Shown here piece by piece: positions 42,753 to 50,544 of a stretch of DNA of 64,000 nucleotides (position 1 is the stretch's first letter; each line of letters opens with the position of its first letter). The translations under genes and the position numbers were made by a program. The notes below the pieces were generated by a model. The model did not search any database and was not told the DNA's origin. It saw nothing but the letters and a program-made list of their open reading frames with translations. Source of the stretch: Leucobacter rhizosphaerae (GTDB lineage Bacteria > Actinomycetota > Actinomycetes > Actinomycetales > Microbacteriaceae); contig NZ_CP095043.1 of the NCBI RefSeq assembly GCF_022919175.1, positions 2,542,001-2,606,000 of the forward strand, written 5' to 3'.

Positions 42753-43283
42753 GTGGGCAAGAACGAAAAAGAATATGACGCTATGGTCACTCTGAATGCA
42801 CCCGTCAGGATGATCCGGAAGTGGGTCCTGGTCACGGTGGTTCTGGTGGTCATCTTGGTTCTCGTTGGGATCATTCTTCTAGTCAGAGCGATGCAGGTGC
42901 AGTTCCCTGAGCACTGGCTTGTTATTAGCCTGATTGTTGCAATCGTGGGCGTAGTGATCCCGGTGATACCGAAGTTCCAGCTTTCATGGCGACTTTCCAA
43001 GCTCAGGCGGATGGAATCATGCCGGAAGCCTGACCCCGCGGATGGCCAGCACCAGAACCATGAGTCGCAAGTCGCCGTTCCTCCGGGTGTGGAGGTGCGA
43101 AATGGCGTCCCGATCGTTTGGAACGGATTCGAATTCTGGGGTTTCGTGGTGAGCGCCGTATCACTTATTGCTGCCCTCCTCACCTTCGTGCCGATAGGCC
43201 AGCCCATCGAGGCATGTGCGGGTGACAGCAACATGCGAGTATGCGCGACTGACCAGAACGGCACCCCCGCAGTGGTCGAGTAG
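42753..43283 (+). CDS. Island-encoded three-helix membrane protein
   Basis: A 176-residue protein if started at GTG 42753 (166 from ATG 42783). It has hydrophobic segments WVLVTVVLVVILVLVGIILLV, HWLVISLIVAIVGVVIPVIP and, after a polar loop with VRNGVPIVWNGFEFW, GFVVSAVSLIAALLTFVPIG. The short tail has two cysteines (EACAGDSNMRVCATD). TATCCT ends eight bases before the GTG, consistent with a leaderless transcript. GC content and third-position usage are clearly lower than in flanking genes, in line with horizontal acquisition. No family is recognised. Confidence 0.6.
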   Translation: MGKNEKEYDAMVTLNAPVRMIRKWVLVTVVLVVILVLVGIILLVRAMQVQFPEHWLVISLIVAIVGVVIPVIPKFQLSWRLSKLRRMESCRKPDPADGQHQNHESQVAVPPGVEVRNGVPIVWNGFEFWGFVVSAVSLIAALLTFVPIGQPIEACAGDSNMRVCATDQNGTPAVVE

Positions 43284-43347
43284 ACCCCCAAACGCAAAGG
43301 AGCCCCCGCCCGAGCATCGCTCAGACGGAGGCTTCGTGCTATGTGGA

Positions 43348-43392
43348 TTCAAATCCCGCCGTCTCCGCCACTTGAACAACACGCAGAACCCC
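43348..43392 (+). repeat. Attachment-site repeat, distal copy
   Basis: A copy of the tRNA-Ser 3' end, from TTCAAATCCCGCCGTCTCC through the CCA to AACACGCAGAACCCC, without any 5' tRNA half. It marks the right end of the island and probably preserves the original chromosomal sequence downstream of the tRNA. Confidence 0.85.
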
Positions 43393-43427
43393 TCGGCGTC
43401 CGGAGCGATCCAGACCCGAGGGGTTTT
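43387..43427 (+). terminator. Original tRNA-Ser terminator, now at island end
   Basis: AACCCCTCGG (43387-43396) pairs with CCGAGGGGTT (43416-43425) and is followed by T residues. This is one of the few canonical U-tailed terminators here. Its position relative to the repeat matches that of the terminator at 40507 relative to the intact tRNA. It was therefore probably the tRNA's own terminator before integration. Confidence 0.75.
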
Positions 43428-43510
43428 GTCGATTCCCCGCCCCGACACAGGCGTTCACGCTGCACGCCAGTATTGCCGCTGTTCCCGGCCCCGCCTGCTA
43501 CCGTGGCCGC

Positions 43511-43588
43511 ATGATCCTCGGACTGGGCCTCGTGCTGCTCGGGATCGTGGTGCTCATCCGCTATCTCCGAGGCCGCGGTCGCGGCTGA
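43511..43588 (+). CDS. Possible 25-residue membrane microprotein
   Basis: ATG 43511 to TGA 43588 encodes a single hydrophobic helix (MILGLGLVLLGIVVLIRYL) followed by a basic end (RGRGRG), a typical one-pass micro-membrane protein. It lies between the island and the convergent DUF5684 gene. No good ribosome binding site is visible (CCGTGGCCGC precedes), so it may be spurious. Confidence 0.35.
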   Translation: MILGLGLVLLGIVVLIRYLRGRGRG

Positions 43589-43615
43589 GATCAACCTTGA
43601 CCCCGCTGCCGCGGT

Positions 43616-44062
43616 CTACGTCGCAGCCGCCGCAACGGCCGGCAGCGCGCCGGAGGCGTACCCGCTCGCGGGCACAATCGGGCGGTGCTGGGGCCGCCAC
43701 TCCGAGCGGTCCCAGGCGAGAATGCCGTACCACACCGGCGTCACGAGGATCGCGAGCAGGTAGAAGATCCCGGGCTTGCCGAAAGCGGTCTGGATCTTGA
43801 TGCCGGCGATGATGAGGAACACCAGGTAGATGATCGTGCCGACGATCGGGATCAGTCCGACCAGGATCCACCACCCCTTCTGGCCGCCCAACTGCAGGAT
43901 CCGCCAGGTGTTGAAGAACGGCACCCAGGCGGGCCAGGCCTTCAGCCCGGCCTTTCGGAAGATGTACGTCAGCGCGAATCCGTAGAAGACGTAGAAGACG
44001 ATGCTGCTGATGACGGACGAGACATAGGTGCTGGTCGAGACCAGCTCCGACACGTTCTCCAT
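43616..44062 (-). CDS. DUF5684 family membrane protein
   Basis: A 148-residue protein with three or four helices. The family core is FRKAGLKAWPAWVPFFNTWRIL, then LGGQKGWWILVGLIPIVGTIIYLVFLIIAGI and FGKPGIFYLLAILVTPVWYGILAWDRSEW. This repeated pattern of amphipathic helix followed by GW-type membrane segments is typical of DUF5684, which is seen in actinobacterial membrane proteins related to signal peptidase accessory regions. Function is unknown. It is divergent from the antiporter gene. Confidence 0.8.
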   Translation of the reverse strand: MENVSELVSTSTYVSSVISSIVFYVFYGFALTYIFRKAGLKAWPAWVPFFNTWRILQLGGQKGWWILVGLIPIVGTIIYLVFLIIAGIKIQTAFGKPGIFYLLAILVTPVWYGILAWDRSEWRPQHRPIVPASGYASGALPAVAAAAT

Positions 44063-44252
44063 ATGATGTTCCCCCCAAGAAACGGTGTGGTGTTCGGTGG
44101 AATCAGGCTAGTGCAAACTTGGACTCCGCACACCGAATGTGACGCCCCGGGGTCCACCAAACGTCAGAGTTGCGCGCGCGGGTGTTACGATCCGGTGAGC
44201 GCGTGCTGCGGGACCGAAGCGGGACCGTGACGGGACCGAGATCCGACGGGGG

Positions 44253-45464
44253 ATGACCATCGACCTGACCTTCTTCCTCGTGCCACTCGCCGCGGTCATC
44301 GCCCCGCTCCTCGCCGCACTCGTGAAGCGGGTGCTCGTCGTGCCGCTCATCGTCTTCGAGATCGGCCTCGGCATGGCGATGGGGCCGTCGGGTCTCGGCT
44401 GGGTACAGGACAGCAGCACGCTGGAGGTCTTCTCCTGGGTCGGACTCGCCATGCTCTTCTTCATGGCGGGCAGCGAGATCGACCTGCAGTCCGTGCACGG
44501 GGCGAACGGCGCGCGCGCACTCGGGAGCTGGATGCTCTCGGCGATCCTCGCGCTGGCCGCGGGTCTGGTATTCGGGGGCAGCCTGCTCGCCGCGGTGATC
44601 ATCGCGATCGCCCTCACCAGCACGGCCCTCGGCACGATCACGCCGATTCTTCGGGACTCCGGGCTCAATACTGGACGCATCGGCGTCGCGATCTCGGGTG
44701 CGGGCGCCGTCGGGGAGTTTCTGCCGCTCGTCGCAATCACCGTGTTCCTGAGCGGGCAGCAACCGATCGCCGGGCTGCTCACCCTCGTCATCTTCGTCTC
44801 GCTCGCGGCCGTGGCCTTCGTCGTTTCCCTGCGCGCGCCGAGCCCGGGCCTGCATCGCATGGTCGTCTCGACCCTGCACACGAGCGGGCAGTTCGGGGTG
44901 CGGATGGTCATGGCGCTCCTCGCGGGTCTCATCGCCATGGCGCTGGTGCTGGATGTCGACTTCTTGCTCGGCGCCTTCACTGCGGGGCTGCTCGCTCGGG
45001 TGGTGCTCCGCGCCCTGCCCCGCGAGGAGCACCGGATCGTGGACATGAAACTCGAGGCGGTCGCGTTCGGCTTCTTCGTGCCGCTCTTCTTCGTGACGAC
45101 CGGCGTGGGATTTCCGCTTCGGGATCTGCTCGCGAACGGTGCAGCGCTCGCGCTGGTGCCGCTCTTCGCGGGCGTCATCCTGGTGGTGCGAGGTGTGCCG
45201 GCCTTCCTGACCCAGCCGCGGGGCACCTCACTGAGCGACCGCCGCACGGTCGCCTTGTTCACCGCGACCACGCTGCCGATCGTGATCGCGGTCACGACGA
45301 TCGGCGTCGACACCGGTGCGCTCGATGCCTCGCTCGCCGCCGCTCTGACGGGCGGGGCGCTGCTCTCGGTGCTGCTCTTCCCGATGCTGGCTCTCGTCGG
45401 TCGCTCGCGCGCAGTCTCGCGCGGTACTGACGGGACACCCGCGACCAGAACGCCCGACGCCTGA
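44253..45464 (+). CDS. Cation/proton antiporter (CPA2 family)
   Basis: A 403-residue membrane protein of the NhaA-like/CPA2 Na+(K+)/H+ exchanger fold, with 11-12 helices. Recognisable parts are VVPLIVFEIGLGMAMGPSGLGWV and LGLAMLFFMAGSEID-type helix 3 (VGLAMLFFMAGSEIDL). The unwound helix region is ALTSTALGTITPILRDSGL and the second core is LGAFTAGLLARVVLR. The functional Asp/Glu pair of helix 6 is not clear, and the sequence has GAVGEFLPL there. It lacks C-terminal RCK/TrkA domains. It would regulate ion or pH balance. Confidence 0.8.
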   Translation: MTIDLTFFLVPLAAVIAPLLAALVKRVLVVPLIVFEIGLGMAMGPSGLGWVQDSSTLEVFSWVGLAMLFFMAGSEIDLQSVHGANGARALGSWMLSAILALAAGLVFGGSLLAAVIIAIALTSTALGTITPILRDSGLNTGRIGVAISGAGAVGEFLPLVAITVFLSGQQPIAGLLTLVIFVSLAAVAFVVSLRAPSPGLHRMVVSTLHTSGQFGVRMVMALLAGLIAMALVLDVDFLLGAFTAGLLARVVLRALPREEHRIVDMKLEAVAFGFFVPLFFVTTGVGFPLRDLLANGAALALVPLFAGVILVVRGVPAFLTQPRGTSLSDRRTVALFTATTLPIVIAVTTIGVDTGALDASLAAALTGGALLSVLLFPMLALVGRSRAVSRGTDGTPATRTPDA

Positions 45465-45838
45465 GTCGACATTTTTGCCGCGTGGATCGGGATCGTGGAG
45501 CCCCCCGACAGAGGAGTGGCCCCCACCCGGGCTCTCGCTCGGATCGGGGGCCACACTTCTATGGAGTCAAGGAGCCCGCAGTAGCGGTGACAACGAGAGG
45601 GCTCCCGAAAAGAAATCTAAGGACGTTGGGTGTGAGAACGCCGATGGCGAACCCTTCATCTGATGTGCTATAGGGGACCCTAACCATCATCCGTTGAATG
45701 GGTACATGCGCTTCGAAGGGTGCGAGCTTGGCCCGAGTGCCGATCCCTGTCAAGGGCTGACCCCCTTGCGCCGCTGCGTGCCATGATGGGGTTCTGAATC
45801 CCTCGGGCGTCTGAGTGCGACCCGCGATCGGAGGCGAC
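45465..45838. other. Gene-free 374-bp region with two hairpins and lower GC
   Basis: The first part holds a terminator-like hairpin, GTGGCCCCC (45516-45524) with GGGGGCCAC (45546-45554), fitting the antiporter end. A second hairpin, GGAGCCC (45571-45577) with GGGCTCC (45599-45605), lies in a segment of about 150 bases with markedly lower GC than the surroundings. A 28-codon frame from GTG 45588 is open but unconvincing. No gene is recognised; a structured RNA or degraded mobile sequence is possible. Confidence 0.45.
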
Positions 45839-46291
45839 GTGGCGACCAACACCCGGCACTTCCAGTGCCCACCCGAGGCGGTGTTCGACGTGCTCGCGGA
45901 CGGGTGGCTGTACCCGACCTGGGTGGTAGGGGCCGCGCGGATGCGCGATGTCGACGAGGGGTGGCCGGGCCCGGGTGCACGGTTGCGGCACTCCTTCGGA
46001 GCCTGGCCGATCCTCACCGATGACACGACTCGGTGCGTGGAGTGGGATCCGCCGACGCGGGCCGTGTTCATAGCACGAGGCTGGCCGATGGGTGAGGCTC
46101 GTGTGGCATTCGACGTCGAGGCCCGAGCCTCCGGGTGCTGGGTGACGATGACGGAGGCCGCGATTCGCGGCCCCGTCGCGCTGGTGCCGAGACCGCTCAC
46201 GAACGCGTTGCTCCGATGGCGTAACACCGAGGTGCTCCGCCGGCTCGCATACATCGCTGAGGCGAAGCGGGGTCCGGATCGCGCCGAGTGA
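45839..46291 (+). CDS. SRPBCC (START-like) family protein
   Basis: A 150-residue protein of the polyketide-cyclase/START-like fold, a helix-grip cavity that binds hydrophobic ligands. It begins HFQCPPEAVFDVLADGWLYPTWVVGAARM, continues WPGPGARLRHSFGAWPI and ends PRPLTNALLRWRNTEVLRRLAYIAE. The long C-terminal helix over the cavity is typical. GTG 45839 has GGAGG four bases upstream; an in-frame GTG at 45815 would add eight residues. Ligand unknown. It stands alone, upstream of the thioredoxin operon. Confidence 0.8.
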   Translation: MATNTRHFQCPPEAVFDVLADGWLYPTWVVGAARMRDVDEGWPGPGARLRHSFGAWPILTDDTTRCVEWDPPTRAVFIARGWPMGEARVAFDVEARASGCWVTMTEAAIRGPVALVPRPLTNALLRWRNTEVLRRLAYIAEAKRGPDRAE

Positions 46292-46404
46292 TGCGACCCT
46301 GCGCCGATTCCGCTCCGATTTTCATTAATGGAGCTTATGTCTCATATTGCGTAGTGTGACGACGTACGTTGTTCGCGTTCGTGCGACTGTTTACGCTCAC
46401 GAGC

Positions 46405-46497
46405 ATGTCACTGCTGTCTCTCCGCAGCGCCCGTCGCTCTCCCGCCCTCCGGCCCTCCCGCCGCCGCGCCACGATCGCCCCGTCGGACGAGGGCTGA
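46405..46497 (+). CDS. Possible 30-residue leader peptide
   Basis: ATG 46405 to TGA 46497 encodes a very arginine/serine-rich peptide (MSLLSLRSARRSPALRPSRR as its first part) ending one base before the thioredoxin ATG. The coupled arrangement suggests an upstream leader that is translated with the thioredoxin gene, but composition alone cannot prove it is made. No clear ribosome binding site is seen. Confidence 0.3.
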   Translation: MSLLSLRSARRSPALRPSRRRATIAPSDEG

Positions 46498-46498
46498 G

Positions 46499-46930
46499 AT
46501 GACCCCCGTCGCCGCCGGCATCGCGATCCTGTTCCTCGTGCTCGCGGCCCTCGGCCTCGGCCTCGCACTCCGACGTCGTGGGCCGCGGGTGCGGGCCGTC
46601 GCAAGCGATGAACGGGTGGATCCCGTCGAGCTCGGCGCACTCTCCCTCGGCGAGGTCGGCACGGTCGTGCAGTTCAGCACCGCGTACTGCACCCGGTGCC
46701 CGGGCACGCAGCGACTGCTCACCGACCTCGTGCGCGACCGCGACGGCATCACGTTCCTGCACGTGGACGTCACCGAGGATCCCCGCCTCGCCACGAAGTA
46801 CCGCCTGCTCCAGACCCCGACCGTGCTCTTCGTCGATGCGGCCGGTCGGCCGCGCACCCGCATCAGCGGCACCGTCACGAGACCGGCCCTCGTCCACGAA
46901 CTCAACGCACTCACCGGAGGCACCGCATGA
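46499..46930 (+). CDS. Membrane-anchored thioredoxin-fold protein
   Basis: A 143-residue protein. An N-terminal membrane helix (AAGIAILFLVLAALGLGLAL) is followed by a thioredoxin fold with the redox motif YCTRCPGTQ. The active site is CxxC (C-T-R-C), then comes HVDVTEDPRLATKYRLLQTPTVLFVDAAGRP, with the cis-proline in TPTV. It may reduce disulfides at the membrane. The stop overlaps the DUF4395 start, a pairing seen repeatedly in actinobacteria and often connected with sulfur/thiol metabolism. Confidence 0.82.
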   Translation: MTPVAAGIAILFLVLAALGLGLALRRRGPRVRAVASDERVDPVELGALSLGEVGTVVQFSTAYCTRCPGTQRLLTDLVRDRDGITFLHVDVTEDPRLATKYRLLQTPTVLFVDAAGRPRTRISGTVTRPALVHELNALTGGTA

Positions 46931-47475
46931 CCCAGCACACCACCCCGCCCACCACCCCGGACACCCCCGCACCCGCAGCGGCTGAGACCTCCCAGGCGGG
47001 CATCGACCCGCGCGGACCCCGCGTGAGCGCCGCGATCACGTCGCTGTTGCTCGTCGTGACGATCTTCCTCGCGCTGACCGGCACGTCGACGTCCAGCGCG
47101 CTGTCGACCCTCTCGATCGGGGAGCGGATCGCGGATCCCGCGTTCCTCCTGCTCTTGGTGGTCGCGCTGCTCTTCGCGTGGTCGCTCGTGTCGGCCCGGA
47201 CTCAGCCGCTCTCGGTGTTCTTCCGCAGGGTCGTCCAGCCGCGCCTGGCCCCCACCGCGGAGCGCGAGGACCCCAGGCCGCCGCGCTTCGCGCAGGGTGT
47301 CGGGCTCGTGGTCGTGGGTGTCGGGTTGGTGCTCCAGCTCGCCGGCGTGCCGTGGGGGCTGCCGATCGCGGCGGCGGCGGCCTTCGTCGCGGCGTTCCTC
47401 AACGCGGCGATCGGGTTCTGCCTCGGCTGCGAGATCTACCTGCTGCTCGCCAGGCTGCGCTCCCGCCGGGCTTAG
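46927..47475 (+). CDS. DUF4395 family membrane protein
   Basis: A 182-residue protein with a proline/threonine-rich cytoplasmic start and four helices. The DUF4395 features are GIDPRGPRVSAAITSLLLVVTIFLALTG, RRVVQPRLAPTAEREDPRPPRFAQGVG and the end NAAIGFCLGCEIYLLLARL with the conserved CxGC-like pair. The ATG overlaps the thioredoxin stop. Cysteines in the last helix could exchange disulfides with the thioredoxin partner (inference). It converges with the DUF1295 gene, with a four-base overlap of the stops. Confidence 0.85.
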   Translation: MTQHTTPPTTPDTPAPAAAETSQAGIDPRGPRVSAAITSLLLVVTIFLALTGTSTSSALSTLSIGERIADPAFLLLLVVALLFAWSLVSARTQPLSVFFRRVVQPRLAPTAEREDPRPPRFAQGVGLVVVGVGLVLQLAGVPWGLPIAAAAAFVAAFLNAAIGFCLGCEIYLLLARLRSRRA

Positions 47476-48395
47476 CCCACGAGGTCGGGGTCGGTGCCGC
47501 GCGGGCGGCGACCGGCACCGAGCCGGGGGATGAGCCGCGGCGTGCGCGCCCGGTACGCCTGGTACTCGGGATCATCGCCCCACTTGCGCTTCGCCTTCGC
47601 CTCGAGCAGGGGGATCCCACTCACCCGGGTGAGCAGCACGAACACGAAGATCGGCGAGAGCACCGCGATCCACTGCCAGCCCTGCAGCGCGGGCGCCGCG
47701 ATCACGAGGACGCCGACCCAGAGCAGGATCTCGCCGAAGTAGTTCGGGTGTCGCGAGACCGACCACAGCCCCGACTGGATGAACTTCCCGTCGTTCGCGG
47801 GGTCGGCCTTGAAGCGGCTCTTCTGCGCGTCGGCGATGACCTCGAAGGAGAATCCGAGGATCCAGATCGCGAGCCCGATCCACGTCGACCAGCCGAGCGG
47901 GGCGTGGTTCGACGACGCGAGCGAGATCCAGGCGGCTGCGGCGGTCAGGCTGACCCACAGCCCCTGCACGGTCCACACGGAGAGGAAGCGCAGCTTCGAG
48001 GTCTTGATCTCGTCGAAGCGGTCGTCGGTGCCGGATCGCCGATTGCGGGCGAACAGGAAGCTGCCGAGGCGGGCGGCCCAGATCACGATCAGCACCGTCA
48101 GGATCACATTGCGCGGATCGAGCCCCGGGGAGAGCACGAGGAGCAGGATCGTCACCAGGATGTAGGTGGCGCTGCCGGTGAGATCGAAGTAGCGGTCGGA
48201 TTGGGCGATCGCCGACGGGATGTAGACGAGCCACTGCACGACGAAGGCGATCACCACGGCGACTGCGAACCCGGGGACCCCGGAGGTGCCGCCGCCGAGG
48301 ATCCAGCCGTGCTGGCTGCCCGCCCAGGCGAGGAGCCCGCCGAGCACGATCGCGACGACGATGAGGATGAGCGAGCGGGATCGCGGCTGGGACAT
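47472..48395 (-). CDS. DUF1295 / steroid 5-alpha-reductase-like membrane protein
   Basis: A 307-residue integral membrane protein. The C-terminal reductase-like motif is GLWSVSRHPNYFGEILLWVGV, which includes the conserved SRHPNY-GE, followed by PIFVFVLLTRVSGIPLLEAKAKRKWGDDPEYQAYRARTP-type ending. Members of the ICMT/steroid reductase group act on membrane isoprenoids or sterol-like lipids using NADPH; the substrate here is unknown. It is downstream of the acyl-CoA ligase gene in the same orientation. Confidence 0.85.
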   Translation of the reverse strand: MSQPRSRSLILIVVAIVLGGLLAWAGSQHGWILGGGTSGVPGFAVAVVIAFVVQWLVYIPSAIAQSDRYFDLTGSATYILVTILLLVLSPGLDPRNVILTVLIVIWAARLGSFLFARNRRSGTDDRFDEIKTSKLRFLSVWTVQGLWVSLTAAAAWISLASSNHAPLGWSTWIGLAIWILGFSFEVIADAQKSRFKADPANDGKFIQSGLWSVSRHPNYFGEILLWVGVLVIAAPALQGWQWIAVLSPIFVFVLLTRVSGIPLLEAKAKRKWGDDPEYQAYRARTPRLIPRLGAGRRPRGTDPDLVG

Positions 48396-48474
48396 GGTGG
48401 GTTCCTCGACTTCGGTGGGAGCGGGGTGACGCGGGGTGCGGGATCAATGCCGCGGGGGATCGGAGCGGGAGCGC

Positions 48475-50397
48475 TCAGCGGTAGAGGCCGTCGGTGATCG
48501 ACGCGGCCTCGTCGAGGAGCGCCTGCCGTTTGAGCTTCATGGTCGGCGTGACGAACTCGCTCGCGCGGTCCTCACCGATCACGACCGCCTCCCACGCCTG
48601 AACGCGTTCGGAGGGCGAGACGGCGGCATTCGCGCGGTGGATCGCCGCCGAGATCTCCTCGGTCAGCCGGCCGTCCGCGCAGACGACCAGCCCGTCCTCG
48701 GTGAGGGCTCGCGCGGGCGCGTCGCCGCGGTCGCGGAACCACGCCGTCGCCGCCTCGGTGTCGATGACCACCAGGGCGGTGAGGTACGGACGATCCGTGC
48801 CGACGAGGGCCGCGTGCGCGACGAGCGGGTGCTGCTCGACGGTCTGCTCCCAGCTCTCGGGGGAGACGGTGCGCCCGGTCGAGGTCACGATCACGTGCTT
48901 CAGGCGGCCGCGCAGGGTGAGGGTGCCATCGGGTGCGAGGGATCCGAGGTCGCCGGTGCGGAAGTAGCCGTCGACGAACGCCTGCTCCGTGTGCACCGGG
49001 TTGCGGTACCCCGCGAAGACGCCGACGCCTTTCGCCAGCACCTCCCCGGAGTCGGCGATCCGCACGGCGTTGCCGGGGAGCGGCGTGCCGACGGAGCCGG
49101 CGACGAGCGAGCCCGGGCGTCCGCCGGTCAGCGGTGCGGTCGTCTCGGTGAGGCCGTAGCCCTCGATGACCGGCACCCCGATCCCGCGGAAGAAGCGGGC
49201 GAGCTCCGGGCGCAGCGTGGCGGCACCCGACAGGAGGTAGTCGATCCGGCCGCCCATGACCGCGCGGAGCTTGCCGTAGAAGACCCGATCGAAGAGTGCG
49301 TGCCGCAGTCGGAGCCCGAGCGGTGCACGCGCACCGGGATCCCGATCCATTGCCTCGAGGTGCACGCCCCAGGCGACGGCGGCGCGGTGGGCGGCCCGCC
49401 AGAGCGGCAGCACCTTCTTCTCCCGGGCGGAGTTCGCGGCCGCGTCCTCGATCTTCTCGAGCACCCGCGGCACCACCACGAGGAACGTCGGTCGCAGGAT
49501 CGCGAGCGACTGCACGACCTCCTTCGGGTCCGAGAGGTGGGCGACGCGCATGCCGTTGGCGATGCAGATGAGCTGCAGGGCCCGGCCGAGCACGTGGGTG
49601 AGGGGCAGGAAGAGCACGGTGTTGCCCGTCTCCTGCACGACCTCGGAGTAGGCCGCGGCGGTGTTGAGCACCTGGCCGACCAGGTTGCGGTGCGTGATGA
49701 GCGCACCCTTCGGGTCGCCCGTCGTGCCGGAGGTGTAGACGATGGTGGCGACGTCGTCGAGGGTCGCGGCCAGGCGCCGCTCCTCGAGCTGCGCGTCGGT
49801 CACCGTCGTGCCCAGCTCGGCGAGCCCCGCGAGCGAGGCGTCGTTCGGGATCGCGGGATCGGGATCCAGTAGCCGAAGCTGCGGGGCCTCGGTACCGGAG
49901 GCCGTGGCCGCCTGCGCCAGGCGCTCGCCGTGCACGGCGGTGCCGGTGAAAGCGAGGACCGGGCGGGCATCCGCGATGATGGCCTGGAGCTGCGCGGGGG
50001 ACGCCGTATCGTAGACCGGCACCACGACGGCCCCGGCGAAGAGGGCGGCGTGATCCACCACCGCCCAGAGATACTGGGTGGGCGCCATGATCATCACGGT
50101 GTCCCCGGCGCGCACGCCGCTGGCGATCAGGCCCTTCGCGAACGCGCTGACCTGATCGGCGAACTCGCGCGTGGTGATCTGCGTCCACTCGGCATCGAGC
50201 GGTTTGCCCGCGGGACGCGTCTCGAACGCGATGTGCCGCGGCGCGGTGCGGACGCGCTGCATGAGGAGCTCGGTGACGTTCCTCGTCTGCTCGATGTCGA
50301 CGGTCTGCGGCGTCGACGCGTGCGGCGCCGCAGCGCCGGACGCCGCTGCGATCGTCGAGGTCGCCTCGGGCTGGTGTCTGGGATCGCTGCTGGTCAC
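48475..50397 (-). CDS. Long-chain acyl-CoA ligase, FadD15-like
   Basis: A 640-residue AMP-forming ligase of the longer FadD15/ACSL-like branch. The P-loop is YTSGTTGDPKGALITHRNL, followed by LPLTHVLGRALQL, the family's LRPTFLVVVPRVLEKIEDA, EGYGLTETTAPLTGG and the hinge YFRTGDLGSL. The C-terminal lysine motif is FVTPTMKLKRQAL. It activates fatty acids as acyl-CoA at the membrane. The 35-residue Ala/Thr-rich leader is probably disordered. It is not close in sequence to the ligase at 1312. Confidence 0.88.
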   Translation of the reverse strand: MTSSDPRHQPEATSTIAAASGAAAPHASTPQTVDIEQTRNVTELLMQRVRTAPRHIAFETRPAGKPLDAEWTQITTREFADQVSAFAKGLIASGVRAGDTVMIMAPTQYLWAVVDHAALFAGAVVVPVYDTASPAQLQAIIADARPVLAFTGTAVHGERLAQAATASGTEAPQLRLLDPDPAIPNDASLAGLAELGTTVTDAQLEERRLAATLDDVATIVYTSGTTGDPKGALITHRNLVGQVLNTAAAYSEVVQETGNTVLFLPLTHVLGRALQLICIANGMRVAHLSDPKEVVQSLAILRPTFLVVVPRVLEKIEDAAANSAREKKVLPLWRAAHRAAVAWGVHLEAMDRDPGARAPLGLRLRHALFDRVFYGKLRAVMGGRIDYLLSGAATLRPELARFFRGIGVPVIEGYGLTETTAPLTGGRPGSLVAGSVGTPLPGNAVRIADSGEVLAKGVGVFAGYRNPVHTEQAFVDGYFRTGDLGSLAPDGTLTLRGRLKHVIVTSTGRTVSPESWEQTVEQHPLVAHAALVGTDRPYLTALVVIDTEAATAWFRDRGDAPARALTEDGLVVCADGRLTEEISAAIHRANAAVSPSERVQAWEAVVIGEDRASEFVTPTMKLKRQALLDEAASITDGLYR

Positions 50398-50544
50398 GGT
50401 TCGAGACTATCGGAATATTGCTAGACAAGCTAGGTAAATACGTGGACGGGGATCTCGTGTCCCGGGGTCGCGGCGCAGTACAGTCAGTTTTTGGGGAGCG
50501 CGACTTGCGTCCTCACTGGGGATGTTGTCGTGAAAGGCCGCACC

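Larger units (their letters stand above)
40470..43392. mobile_element. 2.9-kb island integrated at tRNA-Ser
   Basis: The segment is bounded by direct repeats of the tRNA-Ser 3' end (40470-40514 and 43348-43392), the usual product of site-specific integration by a tyrosine recombinase. Inside are a frameshifted small gene, a collagen-like wall-anchored protein on the minus strand and a three-helix membrane protein of visibly lower GC. No integrase, excisionase or replication gene is seen. It is therefore a remnant, or an element mobilised in trans. Confidence 0.75.

Noticed and set aside
41265..42795. Plus-strand frames of 353-393 codons opposite the collagen-like gene
   Set aside because: The Gly-X-Y codon pattern on the minus strand produces stop-free Pro/Gly-rich shadow frames. 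The minus frame has signal peptide, sorting signal and ribosome binding site.
40493..43347. Search for an integrase or recombination gene in the island
   Set aside because: No frame shows the R-H-R-Y or serine-recombinase patterns, so the element cannot be called autonomous.
45588..45674. 28-codon ORF starting at GTG
   Set aside because: No ribosome binding site and no recognisable sequence; kept only as part of an unexplained region.
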